Positions 11,729 through 24,372 of a stretch of 64,000 bases of DNA are shown here, in pieces; position 1 is the stretch's first letter, and each line of letters starts with the position of its first letter. Source of the stretch: Megamerina dolium (lineage: Eukaryota > Arthropoda > Insecta > Diptera > Megamerinidae); contig OY978525.1 of the NCBI GenBank assembly GCA_963854835.1, positions 111,117,417-111,181,416 on the forward strand, given 5' to 3'. The position numbers were made by a program, and so were the translations under genes. Under the pieces are notes generated by a model, which was given only the letters and a program-made list of their open reading frames with translations, had not been told where the DNA came from and did no database searches.

Positions 11729-12085
11729 AAAAAAAAAAAAATAAATATGTGGCCACATAAAGCCCCAAAGGGCTCATTGGCCGAGCTTCTCTTCCATTAC
11801 TGTTGTGCGTCTTAAATTTTGGACAATATTAGAAGGGACCTACTTATTTTAGCCGGTTCCGAACGGCAGAACACTTGTGACATCACTTTTTCTGAGCTTT
11901 GTCACAGAGTTCTTTAAGAAGCTTTTCATGGCAAGTTGTTACTGTCGGAAGAATTGCCAATTGCTTGCCGACAGGTGGGTACTGTTCGAAAGAAAAATCT
12001 TATCGATATTAAATTTGTTATGCATCAGCCGGGGATTGAACCACCGACCTACAGATCAGAAGGCGAACACACTAACCACTGAGCT
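11729..12085 (-). repeat. SINE copy with truncated tRNA head and 14-bp target duplication
   Basis: Minus-orientation copy of the 3684-4044 SINE, recognisable from the terminus at left through the B-box region to the A box at right, where it stops after CTGAGCT. It is flanked by CTATGGTGCAAAGA at 11715-11728 and 12103-12116. Between the truncated head and the right duplication lies an inverted copy of the flank (see hairpin entry). Confidence 0.9.
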
Positions 12086-12125
12086 ATTTGTAGGTCTTTG
12101 CACTATGGTGCAAAGACCTACAAAT
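12086..12125. repeat. Perfect 18-bp hairpin at SINE 5' junction
   Basis: ATTTGTAGGTCTTTGCAC (12086-12103), a TATG loop, then the exact reverse complement (12108-12125). It forms where the SINE 5' end was truncated. Confidence 0.9.
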
Positions 12126-12544
12126 AAAACAAAATTCGATATGTGGGTTCCTTCAAACTTAATAACAAAACGTTTAGTATCCTAATATCGAAAATCAAGG
12201 CAACTTTAAGTAGAAACAAGTGCCAATGTAGTACAATATTAATTTCAAGACATTCGAAAATTTTAGAATCATTGTGGCATAATGGCAAAAATGTCTAGCG
12301 GCTGTTAATAAGAGAGGAAGGAGGGGTTTGCTTGGTATTGGTAACACGAAAACCAATAAACAATAAGAAATATCGACAAGAAATTAATTTAAAACGTGTT
12401 TGGATTGCAATAGTTATTTAACAATATTAGGGGTTCTCAAAACTGACATTAAACACAAGGTTTTTTAGGCAAGCTTACAAGGAATCATATGTAGAGAGTA
12501 TATTTTTATGGTCTATGCTCGAGGAGTCTATATTGGGTATACTG
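12126..12544. other. Intergenic, unclassified
   Basis: No coding sequence or repeat recognised by eye, apart from possible flanking sequence of the following repeat element. Confidence 0.4.
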
Positions 12545-13420
12545 AGTTCGTTCTTCAATTTTTAATACCCACAAGATGAAAAGGCAGACATGAAAAAGAA
12601 TATGTATATATTATTTATTAGATTTACGATTATAGTCGATTTAACCATATTTGTATGCATGTCTGTTCGGTTTTGTTCGCCCGATAACTATCGTAATTAT
12701 AGTGCTATCGAGCTGAAAATTTGTATATAAAATTATTTTCACCAATAAATAATACGTTTGACAAATGGGCGAAATCAGATTAAAATCACACCTACCTCCC
12801 ATACAAAAGTATGCTCTAAAAATCTATTAATTACACTTTAAGTATGAAAATATGAATTAATCAAACTCAAATTTAGTACACAAACTTTACGTGAGTACGG
12901 AATAAATATATTAAAAAAATAGATAAAATTTGATGAAAATCACACCTATCTCCCATACAAAAGTATGTTCATGAATTGCTTTTTTTGCAATTTACATACG
13001 CAAAAATGTAAAGCTATCGAACTAAAATGTATTATTTAAAGCAGTACTGATCGCAAAATGAATATATTAGAAAACGGATAAAATCGGATGAAAACCACAC
13101 CTATCTCCCATACAAAAGTATGCTCATGAATTGCTTTTTTTGCAATTTACATGCGCCAAAATGTAAAGCTATCGGACTAAAATGTAATATTTAAAGCAGT
13201 ACTCATCACAGAATGAATATATTAAAGAAATTATAAAATCCTATGAAAATCACGCCTACCTTCCATACAAAAATATGCTCTTGAATATAGTTTTCTGACT
13301 TTATGCGCGACTTCCATACCATAAATATGCTCTTTAATGTATCTTTTTTCACATTTAATGCATCAAAATATATTATAAAGATAATTATCAAGTTGAAATC
13401 CGAAAATGGTTCAAATCTGA
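12545..13420. repeat. 155-bp tandem repeat array with a unique header
   Basis: A header (about 12545-12700, including AGTCGATTTAACCATATTTG) is followed by diverged monomers. The landmark CACACCTACCTCCCATAC or its variants recurs at 12787, 12941, 13096 and 13252, i.e. every 154-156 bases. Other shared blocks are AAAGCTATCG and GAATATATTA. Header-plus-minisatellite organisation is typical of some non-autonomous dipteran elements such as DINE/Helitron-like ones; that identity is not shown here. Confidence 0.75.
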
Positions 13421-15244
13421 TGAAGATTACATCTAACTTCTATATGTATCCATGAGAAAATTGTACTATTTCTCCTGGTTCCTGGAAACCCACATACATA
13501 CACACACATTCAAATTTATAGTTAAATTCAAGCAATATCAATCAAATTATGCGAATTTTACTAAATTCCTTGGTAATTAAAATGTATTCATATTAACGTT
13601 ACAAGTGCTTACAGTCAGAAAATATGAAAATTAAAAAAAAATAATGTAATACAATATAATTTTAGATAATTATTCTATGCAACAACAACAACAACAACAA
13701 TTGCGACCGATCTCACAATTATATGTTTTGAGTTCATGCTCTGAACTCTTCCATATTTGCCATTCATACTCACTCATACTCATAGCTCTATAGTATACTT
13801 TTTTCATTGCTTTGGTTTTTTTTTTTTTGTATAATTAATTCATAAACAAAACAACAAAAACAACAAGAAAATGTAAAAAAAAAAAAAAATATTACGAGTT
13901 AAAGTAGAATCTGCAAAAGCGGTAGCCAGTAGTCATGTATACAGATATAGCAATAGCAGAAAAAGAAAGAAATTTATTAATTATGAATTATTCCTTAATT
14001 ACGCACAATTCCATGAACATAAATTTTTAACAAGAAAATTATAAAAGCAAACCAAACACACATGGACGCACGCGTGATTTCAAAATCATACACAAAGGCA
14101 ACGAATACGTACGACGTACACACAAGAAGCGCACAACAGCTACATGAAGCAAATGAAGACGACGACGACGACGACGACGAGAATACAGCAACAATCACAC
14201 GCTATTGCAATTCTTGCGTTTATCGTTCATTCGTAAGTTCGTTTGCAGCAGCTGACTGACTACCAAGAACTCTGGTTAAAGAATGTGACGTCGTTTGTAC
14301 TTTTTAGTAGTTTTTATTCAAAGTATTTTTAATGTGTGTGTGTGTGTGTGCATGTGTATGTGTGTCTATGTTAAAATATATATTGGTTCTATATTCTATA
14401 ATGCTATCGTCTCGCTAGCATTGCCACCATTACCACGGCTTCAATGCGCCCATTCAATGTGGCAGCAGCCGAACACATATTCACACACACACACACACAG
14501 ACGCATAACTATTCACCTTACTCATTCTGTCCTCTGTAGTACATATTTATACATAGGTAGTGGTAGTATCAGCAATAGCAAGCAACAGCAGAAGCTAAAA
14601 TATTTTCAATCTTTTTTAGAGACTCCAAAGTAAAAATACTCTAAACATGCTGTCAGGTTATGTCTACATTCCTTGATCATATTTTCTCCCCCATCTCCTT
14701 TTGATTTGTTGTTGTTGTTGTTTTTTTTTATTATCACTGCTTTTGGGTTGCTTTGTACTTTGTATTTTTTTTTTTTTTATTCTATATTTTGAATGTCTCT
14801 TTGTAGGTGTTGTTGTTTTTGTTATTGCCAGTAGTGTTGCTGGTGCTGGTGGTGGTGGTGGTGGTGGTGATATTGGTGCAGCAGCAGCAGCAGTAAACGA
14901 GTCGCATAGAGATTAAAAAAACTCCAACAAACGATGGTGTTATAAATGATCACACAAATCGATTTATACGAGAGTATGAGGGAATATGTATGCATGTATG
15001 TGTATGACTGCATTAGGGAGAACATTAACGATCACGATCATATTGATTTTTCATGAGAAAATTGAAAGAGTACAAGACAAATATGAATCACTCATACTCA
15101 CTCATAGTTTTGAGTGATCTTTTTTGTGGCATATGCATTTTATTTTGAATGAATTCTTTGACTTTTCGACAATTGAAAGTTTGAATGGAATTTCTACGTA
15201 TGACAGGAAGGTCCCTAAGCACTCATTTTATTGGAATTAATAAA
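13421..15244. other. AT-rich intergenic DNA with microsatellites
   Basis: No genes. Tracts include (ACA)n near 13681-13700, (GAC)n 14159-14179, (GT)n 14333-14350, (CA)n 14484-14498, (GGT)n followed by (AGC)n 14838-14892. Several open frames overlap these tracts and lack domains. Confidence 0.7.
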
Positions 15245-16545
15245 AACTTTTTTTCCGATATAACTTACTTAATATTTCATATAAAAACATAGGATTTTTA
15301 TACGTAAAATAGTATTGAAGTGGGACATATGCTTGGGAAAAAAATGGGCGAACCATGTTAAATTTGTTTAACTTTAAACCAACCATAACTCACTCAGTGT
15401 TTTATCTAGGGCATACGAATTTTTAAAACATATATTAAAATGATAGCAAGTAACCGCCTCGCTTGAAATAGGAAATCCATGCCCTCTATTTAATGTAGCT
15501 CCCATACAAAGTCATCGAATAGTTGTAAATTTGAAATCATGATAACTCACTTAATCTTTTATCTAGGGCAGCCATTTTAAGCACATAAATTAAAATTATG
15601 GGGAGTAATAGCCTCACTGGAAAGAGATGATCTACATCGACCATTTCATGTAGTTTCCATACAAAATTATTAATTAATATTAAATTCTAAACTGCCATAA
15701 CTTACTTAATCTTTAATCTAGAAAAACCATATTTAATATGTAAACTGAAAATATAGTATTCAATATTCTGGCATGAAATTATTAAGCCACGCCATCTATT
15801 TAATATAGCTGCCATACAAAGTCATCGAATTATTTTAAATTTTAAATCGCCATAACGTACATAATCTTTCATATAGAACAACAATATTTATCACCTCACT
15901 TCAAATTATTATGAGCAATGCACTCGCAAGAAATAAGTAAGCCATGCCCACTACTTAATGTAGCTCCCATACAGAGTCATCGAATTATTTTAAATTTTAA
16001 ACCGCCATAACGTACATAATCTTTCATATAGAACAACAATATTTATCACCTCACTTCAAATTATTATGAGCAATGCACTCGCAAGAAATAAGTAAGCCAT
16101 GCCCACTACTTAATGTAGCTCCCATACAGAGTCATCGAATTATTTTAAATTTTAAACCGCCATAACATACATAATATTTCATTTAGAACAACCATATCTA
16201 ACAGATAAAGTTATACTATAGTCGATAATAATTTCGTAAATAAAAGGGTAACCCACTCACATTATTTAATATAGCTCCCATATAAAATGACAGAATTATT
16301 TAAAATATGAAATCACTATAACTCACTTAATCTTCCATCTAGGGCAACAATATTTAACAACTCACTTAAAATTATTGTGAGCAATATTTTCGCAAGAAAT
16401 AGGTAAGCCATGCCCACTACTTAATGTAACTCCCATACAATGTGATTTCTACGATCTGCTCAATTATGACGCTACGTAGGTATAAAGGTCGACCTCTTAG
16501 AAATACATGTAGGATAGTCATATTTAGCAAGTAAATGTTATATTT
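15245..16545. repeat. Eight-unit 155-bp tandem repeat array
   Basis: The landmark TAGCTCCCATAC (with variants) recurs at 15496, 15651, 15806, 15961, 16116, 16272 and 16427, a spacing of 155, 155, 155, 155, 156 and 155 bases. Other fixed blocks per monomer are CATAACTCACTTAATC, TCTAGGGCA and GCCATGCCC variants. Two adjacent monomers (about 15823-15977 and 15978-16132) are nearly identical while others differ by many bases, indicating recent local duplication within an old array. Monomer length and motifs link it to the 12.5-13.4 kb array. Confidence 0.88.
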
Positions 16546-19500
16546 CAGCGGTGAAAAATTAAAAAATAAATGTTCAACAAAAAAACATTAAAAAAATCAT
16601 TTTCTAAGAAATAGAAATAAAAAATTCAAAATATTCTCTTTATATCTGAAAAAAAAATTATTAATAATAATGAAAATCAAAAAATAATTTTTTCATTTCG
16701 TTTCCATTTTTATTTAGTTTATCATAATTACAAACACCTATTTCATTAAAGTTTTTCTACCTGTTATACCCTTTTGCTTCTGTCCATAACTTTGATTTCT
16801 ATTTAAAATTTTTATAAGTACCTACCAACTAATAACTAATGATATTTTAATAATAATAATAATAATACATAATACAAATATGTTACGCTATATATTGAAA
16901 ATTATGTTATTACAATATTAATTATACTTGGCCGTGCATAGACATGACTAATATTGTATATACACATATTTAAGTATGTGTAAGTTACAATGCTGGTGAT
17001 GCATTCAAGAGTGTTCACCATAATTTAGCGCATCAAAGTACAGGCGTTGCAGCATTATGCATGCTTTATTTTTATTGTTATTATTATTATTATTTTTGTT
17101 TACTAGCATGTTTATGTTTTTTATAATATTTCGAGTTATTGAAATATTTATATTGAATTTATTTGAAGCATGTTTTTTGATTTTATAATATTTCGAATTA
17201 TTGAAATATTTATATTAAATTTTATTTAATATATTTTGTATATGCCTTCGGGTAATAATATGTACAACCAATATAAAAGACTTAAGAAACGAACTTGATA
17301 ATTTTATGAGAGCATAGACCATATCCATTCGTATCATAAACTTCTTAGAGATCAATATGATATAAATTATAGCATATATTTAATTATTCTACACTTTTTA
17401 ATTATTTTTAATTAATAAATTGTATAAAAAAAAAATTATTTAAACACAATTGAAAAATTAAAATTGTTTATTCCTAAAATGTAATGGCTGAATTTTAGTC
17501 ATAATATAACTTTTTCTACAGATCATTACAATCTAAGTCATTATAATGGATGTATATATTTTTTTAAATATTAGCATTTTCATATTATAACACTTTCATA
17601 CACATATCCATACATACATATACGTACATGCGTGTGTTTATTTTTAAAAAAATTTTTTTTTTTTCTCAACCGAGAATAATTCTATCAACATCAATGGGCC
17701 ATCGAAAAATGTAATTTGTTGTTGTTGTTGTATGAAGAAATATTTGAAAAAATTTTAAGTCCACATGCATTAAAATTTTATTAAGATCCCAATGCAAAAT
17801 TGGTTTTCTCCAACTTTCTTGTTGAATTTCTTTTTTTTTTAACTCGGCCATATAAAAAATCATCCATATATTCATCTTAATTTTCAATTATATTGCTTGT
17901 GTGTGTGTTTTTGTTGTTGTTGTTGTTGCTGCACATATTTACTTAGCAAAAGAGCATGTGAGCTGTTTGTTGAACTATAACTAATGCAAACATCATTATC
18001 AACGGCATTAGCAACATCAACAACATTAACATTATTGTCCATACATATGCTTGTTATTAATATTGTTTCATTGTTATTGTCATCCTTTTCACATACAAAA
18101 ATATGTATATATACATACGTGAGTACTCACATATGAATGCATATACACAAATGTATAGATACACATGTGACTAGAGATATGGAGAACTTGTTCTAACACC
18201 ATTTGTCAAATCGTTAAGAAATAAGCGTGTAGCATAAATAAGCAGCCACTAATAACAACAACAACAACAACAACAACAACAGCAACAACAACAACAGCAA
18301 CAACAAAAACAACTGCTTTGACAAGCAACAAGCATGCTAAGTTGTGCATTCACTACTTCTGCACAACAACACTAGTATACATACATACGACTCTGCTGAT
18401 ACTGATGATTCTCTTCATATTTAGCTCACTCTTACTTATTTTGTTCTCCATATATTCCCTTTTTTCTCTTTATCTTTTGCAATGCAATATCGCTCTCTTC
18501 CATTGAGTATTGCTTACTCACTGTGCTCATTTAATGGCGATAATAATGGGTTTGTCAATCGTTTATGCTTAATTTAATTTGTTTAATTGTATGCGTGTGC
18601 CAGTGTACACTGTACACTGTGTTGTTGTGAACCTGACTTTTCTGCTTACCTGTCTTTTCTGTGTGTGTGTGTGTATTATTGTGCGTGTTTTGCTATTGAA
18701 TTATTAATTGCTTAAGGTTTGTTTTATTAAATATTTCAAGCTACTTAATATAAATATGAATATTAATTTCAATGTCATTATAAAGATCTCATCCTCCTGA
18801 GGCTTAAATATGTACATTTGAGCTGCAAGTGCTTTCGGGGTTTTTTTTTGTATTGTAGCTAAATCAGATTTATTTAACAAAGCAGTATGCTTAATTTGAT
18901 AATATTCCACACGCAATGCATTTTAGTTCATTGATGTTCATTAAAAAATAATAAAAAAACAAAAAAAAAAGAAACAAAAAAATCAAATAATAAATGAAAA
19001 GAGTACCAACACATGAAGAGCACTTTCGGAGAATCTGTTACTGTAAAGTCGTGTTGATATTGAAAATTTACTCGGCAATGTACCGAACATGAAATTAATG
19101 AATTTACTCACTCTCACATCGAATGTGAAATTCAACATAGCAAACATGATAGGATGAGTACATCGACGCAAACAGAGCACGCAGCATTATAAGTATGGGT
19201 TGACAACAATAATTGTTTCAATGAAATTTGAATTTTTTCAAATCAAAATGTAAGGAATTAATAGAATGCCGCCGGTATTCTCAATCGTCTGCTGTGTTGA
19301 AATTAGTTTTGATTTATATTTTTCAAATAAAATGATTATAAATTTAAAATAATATTTTTTTTTTAGATTTGATTATTAAAAAAATTAGTACAATTATTTT
19401 CTGATTTCAAATTTTCTTTTTACTTAGAAATAATCACTATTTTAGATGATTTTGTGTTTGTTCAGCAATAAAAAATGAAATGTTTAAATTCTTAATATTT

Positions 19501-19789
19501 GTTGCTGTCTTGTTAGCTCACGCAACGACAGGATTGCAATACAGCAATTTAATTTTAATACATTTATTATATATTTTATACAATTACAATAAATATATAT
19601 TATTACATATTTTATTCAATTGGAAAATTAAAAATAAAAAATAAAATTATTTTATTTATTTATTTATTTGACAGAATTAGAGTATTAACTAAATTAATAC
19701 CTAATTGAGGGTGTAGCAGCAATAGCAGCAATGGCCTTCAGCTGCTTATGGATGAAAGGAGAGAGTTAAAATACGACAGTTAATAAATT
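16546..19789. other. AT-rich intergenic DNA
   Basis: No coding region. It has two related AT blocks at about 17100-17160 and 17165-17225 (the TTATAATATTTCGA block repeats), (GTT)n at 17900-17927 and (CAA)n at 18257-18307. No further structure seen. Confidence 0.65.
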
Positions 19790-19998
19790 AATATGTGGCA
19801 TTTATAAGCCCCGAAGGGCTCTTTGACCGAACTTCTCTTCCAGTACTGTTGTGCGTGCTAAATTTTGCACAGCATTTGAAGGGACCTACTTTTTTAGTCG
19901 GCGATTTTCAATATTCAAGTTGTACTTCAGCCGAGATTGAATCCACGACCTACATATCAGAATACCAACGCACTAACCACTGAGCTACGGCACCCACA
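19790..19998 (-). repeat. SINE copy with internal deletion
   Basis: Minus-orientation SINE. The 3' terminus (ATATGTGGCATTTATAAGCC), the GTACTGTTGTGCGT block and the tRNA head with B and A boxes (AACCACTGAGCTACGG at right) are present. About 150 bases of the body are deleted between the AGGGACCTACT and GATTGAATCC blocks. Confidence 0.85.
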
Positions 19999-20049
19999 CT
20001 AAGAAGAAGAAACCTAAGTATTGAAAATAATATAATTTTCAAATAAAAT

Positions 20050-20650
20050 CCACCCAATTAAGTATACTATTTTTCATATCTTATGCATATCCATTGGCAC
20101 TGAGGAGATTTACATCAATCAAATTGAAACACAGTCCACAGCTAATCCAAAACAATGAGTATAATCGGTCATCAGCATACGGCGCAATCAAAAATACTAA
20201 CATTTCTAATATTTTAAAACATTTTAATCCTTTATATTTATGGGAGAATACTATTTGGCATGTATATTGACTATATGCTACGCAATAATCTTCTATGAAA
20301 CACATGAGCCATGGTTGTTATTTATTGTTGCTCCCATACAAAATTATTATTAAAGTTCTACAGCCACAACTTAGGCAATATTTCACTTAGAGCAACCATA
20401 TTTCACACTTAAATTAATATTATAGGAAGGAAGTAATGTGACAACAAATCAGTAAACTGCCATAAAAAGTCATCGAATTAAATAAAAATTTTAGCCTCAA
20501 TAAATTACAAAGCATTTGACCTTAGATTAACTTAGATTAGTATTATACTGAGAAATAATTTCTCAAGAAGTAAGCGAGACCTATCCACTATTTATTTTAG
20601 AGCCCATATAAAGTCGTAAAAAATTTGTAGGATAACAATGCTGCACAAAA
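20050..20650. repeat. Degenerate monomers of the 155-bp repeat family
   Basis: Motifs of the 15.2-16.5 kb array recur here: GCTCCCATACAAA (20330), AAAAGTCATCGAATTA (20466-20481), TTAGAGCAACCATATTT and TTAGAGCCCATATAAAGTCG (20597). Spacing is irregular because of indels. Confidence 0.6.
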
Positions 20651-23600
20651 GATCTTCAGGTTGCGGTGCTTCATGGCCATAATTAGTAATAATAATACGA
20701 TAACAATATTTGACATTTGACTCGTAGGTTAATTCTGTAGTGAGCATATTTTTTTGGCAAAGTATCCAATACTATGATTATAATGGAACTTACTTGGCCT
20801 AAGTGACAGCCGTCCCAACCTCTCCAATACCACTGTCAATGGGTAATGGGTAATATGTAATATAATGCAATGTAATGGGTAATGTAATTTAAGAAAATGC
20901 CAAAAATAAAATGCATTTTGCTTCTAAAGCAAATTTCAAAAATAACCTTTATTCCTGTATATAAAATTAAAGCTTAAAATTGTCTTTTGTTTCTGCACTG
21001 AAAAATTAGAGCTTGAAAATTACTTTCATTTCTATGTAAAACAAACTTCAAATAACTTTTACGGCAGTTATGAGTAAGAAAAATATAGCTTAGAATAGAT
21101 TTTATATCTGCAGAACAACAAAAAAAAAATTTTTTTTTTAATATTTTTCAATCGTTTATAAAACCAAAAAAAAACAAAACTAAATCGAATTTCTATTTCT
21201 ATGAAATAAGGCTGAATTTAAAACAATTTTTTTTTTTTTTAATAAAAATATTAATAAATTTTAATTTATTTTATGCTCGTTATATTGATGAGGGTTTTTA
21301 GCGTGATACCAATGTGATACGATATATATGATATATACTCCAATTCTGCAACGAGCTCCATATACGGAGTGCAGAGCAACTAAAAGAGAGAAAAATTTGT
21401 AAATTAATCACCAATTTAAATGAGCAAAAAAATATGAAGAGAAAATATATATATGCAGCAAACAACCTGTATGCCTAACAAAATAACACATTGTTGCTCA
21501 GCGCTGTGACAAATGAAGAGGGTCAGAGAGGATGAAGTAAGACAACCAACAATGAGCCAAAAAAAAAAAACAATCCGCCGAACAATAAAAGTAACAACAA
21601 GAACAACCAGTTTCTTGCTCGATTTCACTATCACACTCTCTATCTCTCTCTCTCTCTCTCTATCTCTCTGATACTAGATCAGAGATGTTCATATCATTCT
21701 TAAATCATTCTCTCACACTCTTTAAGTGCCATGCTCTCACAAAGCCACACACATAAACACACACTAGAACATCGGCTTCAAAATTTCACATGCTTACAAC
21801 TCAATTGCAGCAAGCTCTGACAATAAAAATAAAGTCAAACAACAGAAAAAAAATAAAATAAAATTATATATGAAAGAAAAACTCATTTTACCACTTTAAC
21901 TATGATCAGCAAGAAATTTACAACGATCAGTCTGCTGCTTAATTTCAAACTGAACGGTACACAATTGTCGCGTCATTTTTTTTTGGGCATTTTCATACAA
22001 TCATAATTTAAATGCAATTATATTTTATTTATTGTAAAATATATTGTTTGCACAATTCATTTAGAAACTAATGTGAAAGCAAAGCAAAGAAAAAAAAAAT
22101 ACTCAAGTGTTTTCAATTTGATGAATATTTCGAAATAATAATAATTCGGTTAATGAAATTAAAGCGTTTTCTTTTACTCAACGCTCAACATTTTGGAATA
22201 TGAGTGCACATATTTAAATTACGTTATGTTGGTATTTATATACCATACATAAATATATATATGAGCATAATATTATGCATGGATATAAACAATGGTATTA
22301 AAAATATATATTTTATTTAAAATGTTCTAAACTCAATGCTGCTGCAACAGTTGATTTGTATGTTATAGTTATAGTGCCGACATAGTTGTTGAAATGCGAT
22401 ATTAAATCGTAACAAATGCATTGCAAAAGCGAAACAATATAAAATAAAAATCTCTCTATATATATAGAATTCGGAAATCATATGGAATTTAGTAAAGCAT
22501 AAAATAAAAAAAGCAACAACAACAAAAACGAATATGCTCATTTCTTATTTTTTTCTTTTTTTTTTTTGGGACAATCATCATCATCAACATACTTTGAGTA
22601 GCCAACATCAGCAGTAAAGTACCAACTTAGTAGCTGGTCGCAACATAATCGTGTATCCGTGTTCATTGTGTGCATATATACATATGTATATATGCATACC
22701 GCCAGCCTCAACATCAATAGCAACACATGTGTATAGACAACAGAGTATTATTGTTGGTGTTATTGTGCAGTGATTTTTTGTTTTTTGTATTTTTTTTTGT
22801 TGAATGATTTTATATTTTATTGTTGTGTGGTTGCATACACATCCTCATATATACATGTATATATGTATGTACTAGCAGACCGAAATACGGCTCACGTTTC
22901 TCTCGACACGGCAAAAGTGCACAACAACAACAACAACAACAACAACAATTGGCAAAGTAAAATGAAAACGAAAGAGATAAAAGTAAAAATCCCAAAATAA
23001 AAACAAACAACAACAATTAAAGGAGCAAAAATAAAAATTCCACAAATCATTAAGATGCGATGGACGCAAGCATAAAATGCAAACATAATTTTTGTTAAAG
23101 AAAAAGAGAAAACACAATTTCATTCAATTTTGTTTTCTACTCTAAATTGCCATTATCACACATAACACTATTATTTGACAGCAAGCTAAGAAGCATTCTA
23201 TTTTATAACAAAAAGCCTCAAATAGAAGAAGAAGAAAAAAAAAACAAAGAAACGAGATATGATGCTTCTTTCCGGCAATTACAATTATCAAGTGGTAAAA
23301 ATCATCATTATATTGTAAAATTTTTTTGAGTATTAAAAAGCGCGAAAAATATAATAAATACACACACGATCACAATAGTATATAGGAAAAATTAAAAAAA
23401 AAAACACAAAAATTATTCTTATCATATTGAAGAAATCACAACTTTTCCTTTAACCCAACATCGAATGCTAGTAGTTGCAGTGTTAGTAGTAGTGAAACTA
23501 AGAGAAGTAAAAATAATAATTCTTATAATTTTTTTTTGTACAACACAAAAAAAAAATATAAAATACATAAAAGCGCAAGTTTAGTGAACAACAAAACACT

Positions 23601-23736
23601 ACATAAAATCGCCTGAAACATTTTATCCGCGTATGGATGTCGATCGATTCATGTTGTTTGTTGCTTGTTGCTTATAAATGTATATATGCATGTAGCTGGT
23701 GTGCTGTATGCGCTATAACAATAAGACCAGAAATAA

Positions 23737-23773
<37 letters not shown>

Positions 23774-24063
23774 GCGACAAGCAATCTAAACACAAACAGT
23801 AGAATTTCTATATACATTTTGTATATAGAATATGTGTCTATGTTTGTTGTAATCGTACTTACGTACACACAATATTGTTTAATATAGAAAAATACAAAAA
23901 AAAAATTACAACAAGTGATCGTGCAGAAAATAGATCGATAAAGGTACAAATCGCATATTGAAGCGCTGTCGTCGTCGCCAGAGTCTGTCGGGCAACGTAA
24001 TCGAGCTTAAACGTCTGCGCGAAGACTGCTAAATAAAATATTACAAAAGCATTTTCCTAGAAA
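20651..24063. other. AT-rich region upstream of fj
   Basis: There is no coding sequence. It holds (TC)n at about 21638-21668, (CAA)n 22921-22948, (AAT)n 23737-23774 and many A/T runs. By position it is the proximal upstream region of fj and should contain its promoter, but no TATA, Inr or DPE combination convincing enough to annotate was seen. Confidence 0.6.
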
Positions 24064-24315
24064 ATGTTACGCTTATTCATTGAATGAAGCATATGGCAAC
24101 AAGAGAAGATAACTACAACAACAACACTAACAACAAACATAGCAGCAACAAAGTAAATTAATTTCACGATTCATACGAAACAACAAACAGCAAAAAACAA
24201 GAACGAAAATCGAGTCATCTAGAATCGTCATAGTCGTCGTCGTCGTCGTTGTCGTCATTGGGACAAACAAAAAAATTAATATTTTTTATGAGCATCTTTT
24301 TAGTTAAAGTCTGAG
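24064..24315 (+). promoter_or_regulatory. Probable fj 5' leader with three short uORFs
   Basis: Upstream of the fj start lie three short ATG-initiated reading frames: 24064-24087 (7 codons), 24084-24161 (25 codons) and 24289-24315 (8 codons). The first stop overlaps the second start as ATGA, an arrangement compatible with termination and reinitiation. The stretch also has a (GTC)n run near 24227-24257 and CAA-rich sequence just before the start codon, as is common in dipteran leaders. The transcription start cannot be located from sequence alone, so assignment to the 5' UTR is an inference from proximity. Confidence 0.4.
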
Positions 24316-24372
24316 AAATAAGCAATCCAACAACAACAACAACAAAAACAACCAATTCGCATTGCAGCAAAA

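Noticed and set aside
14701..14916. Small membrane or Gly-rich protein
   Set aside because: The frame is driven by T-runs and (GGT)n and (AGC)n tracts.
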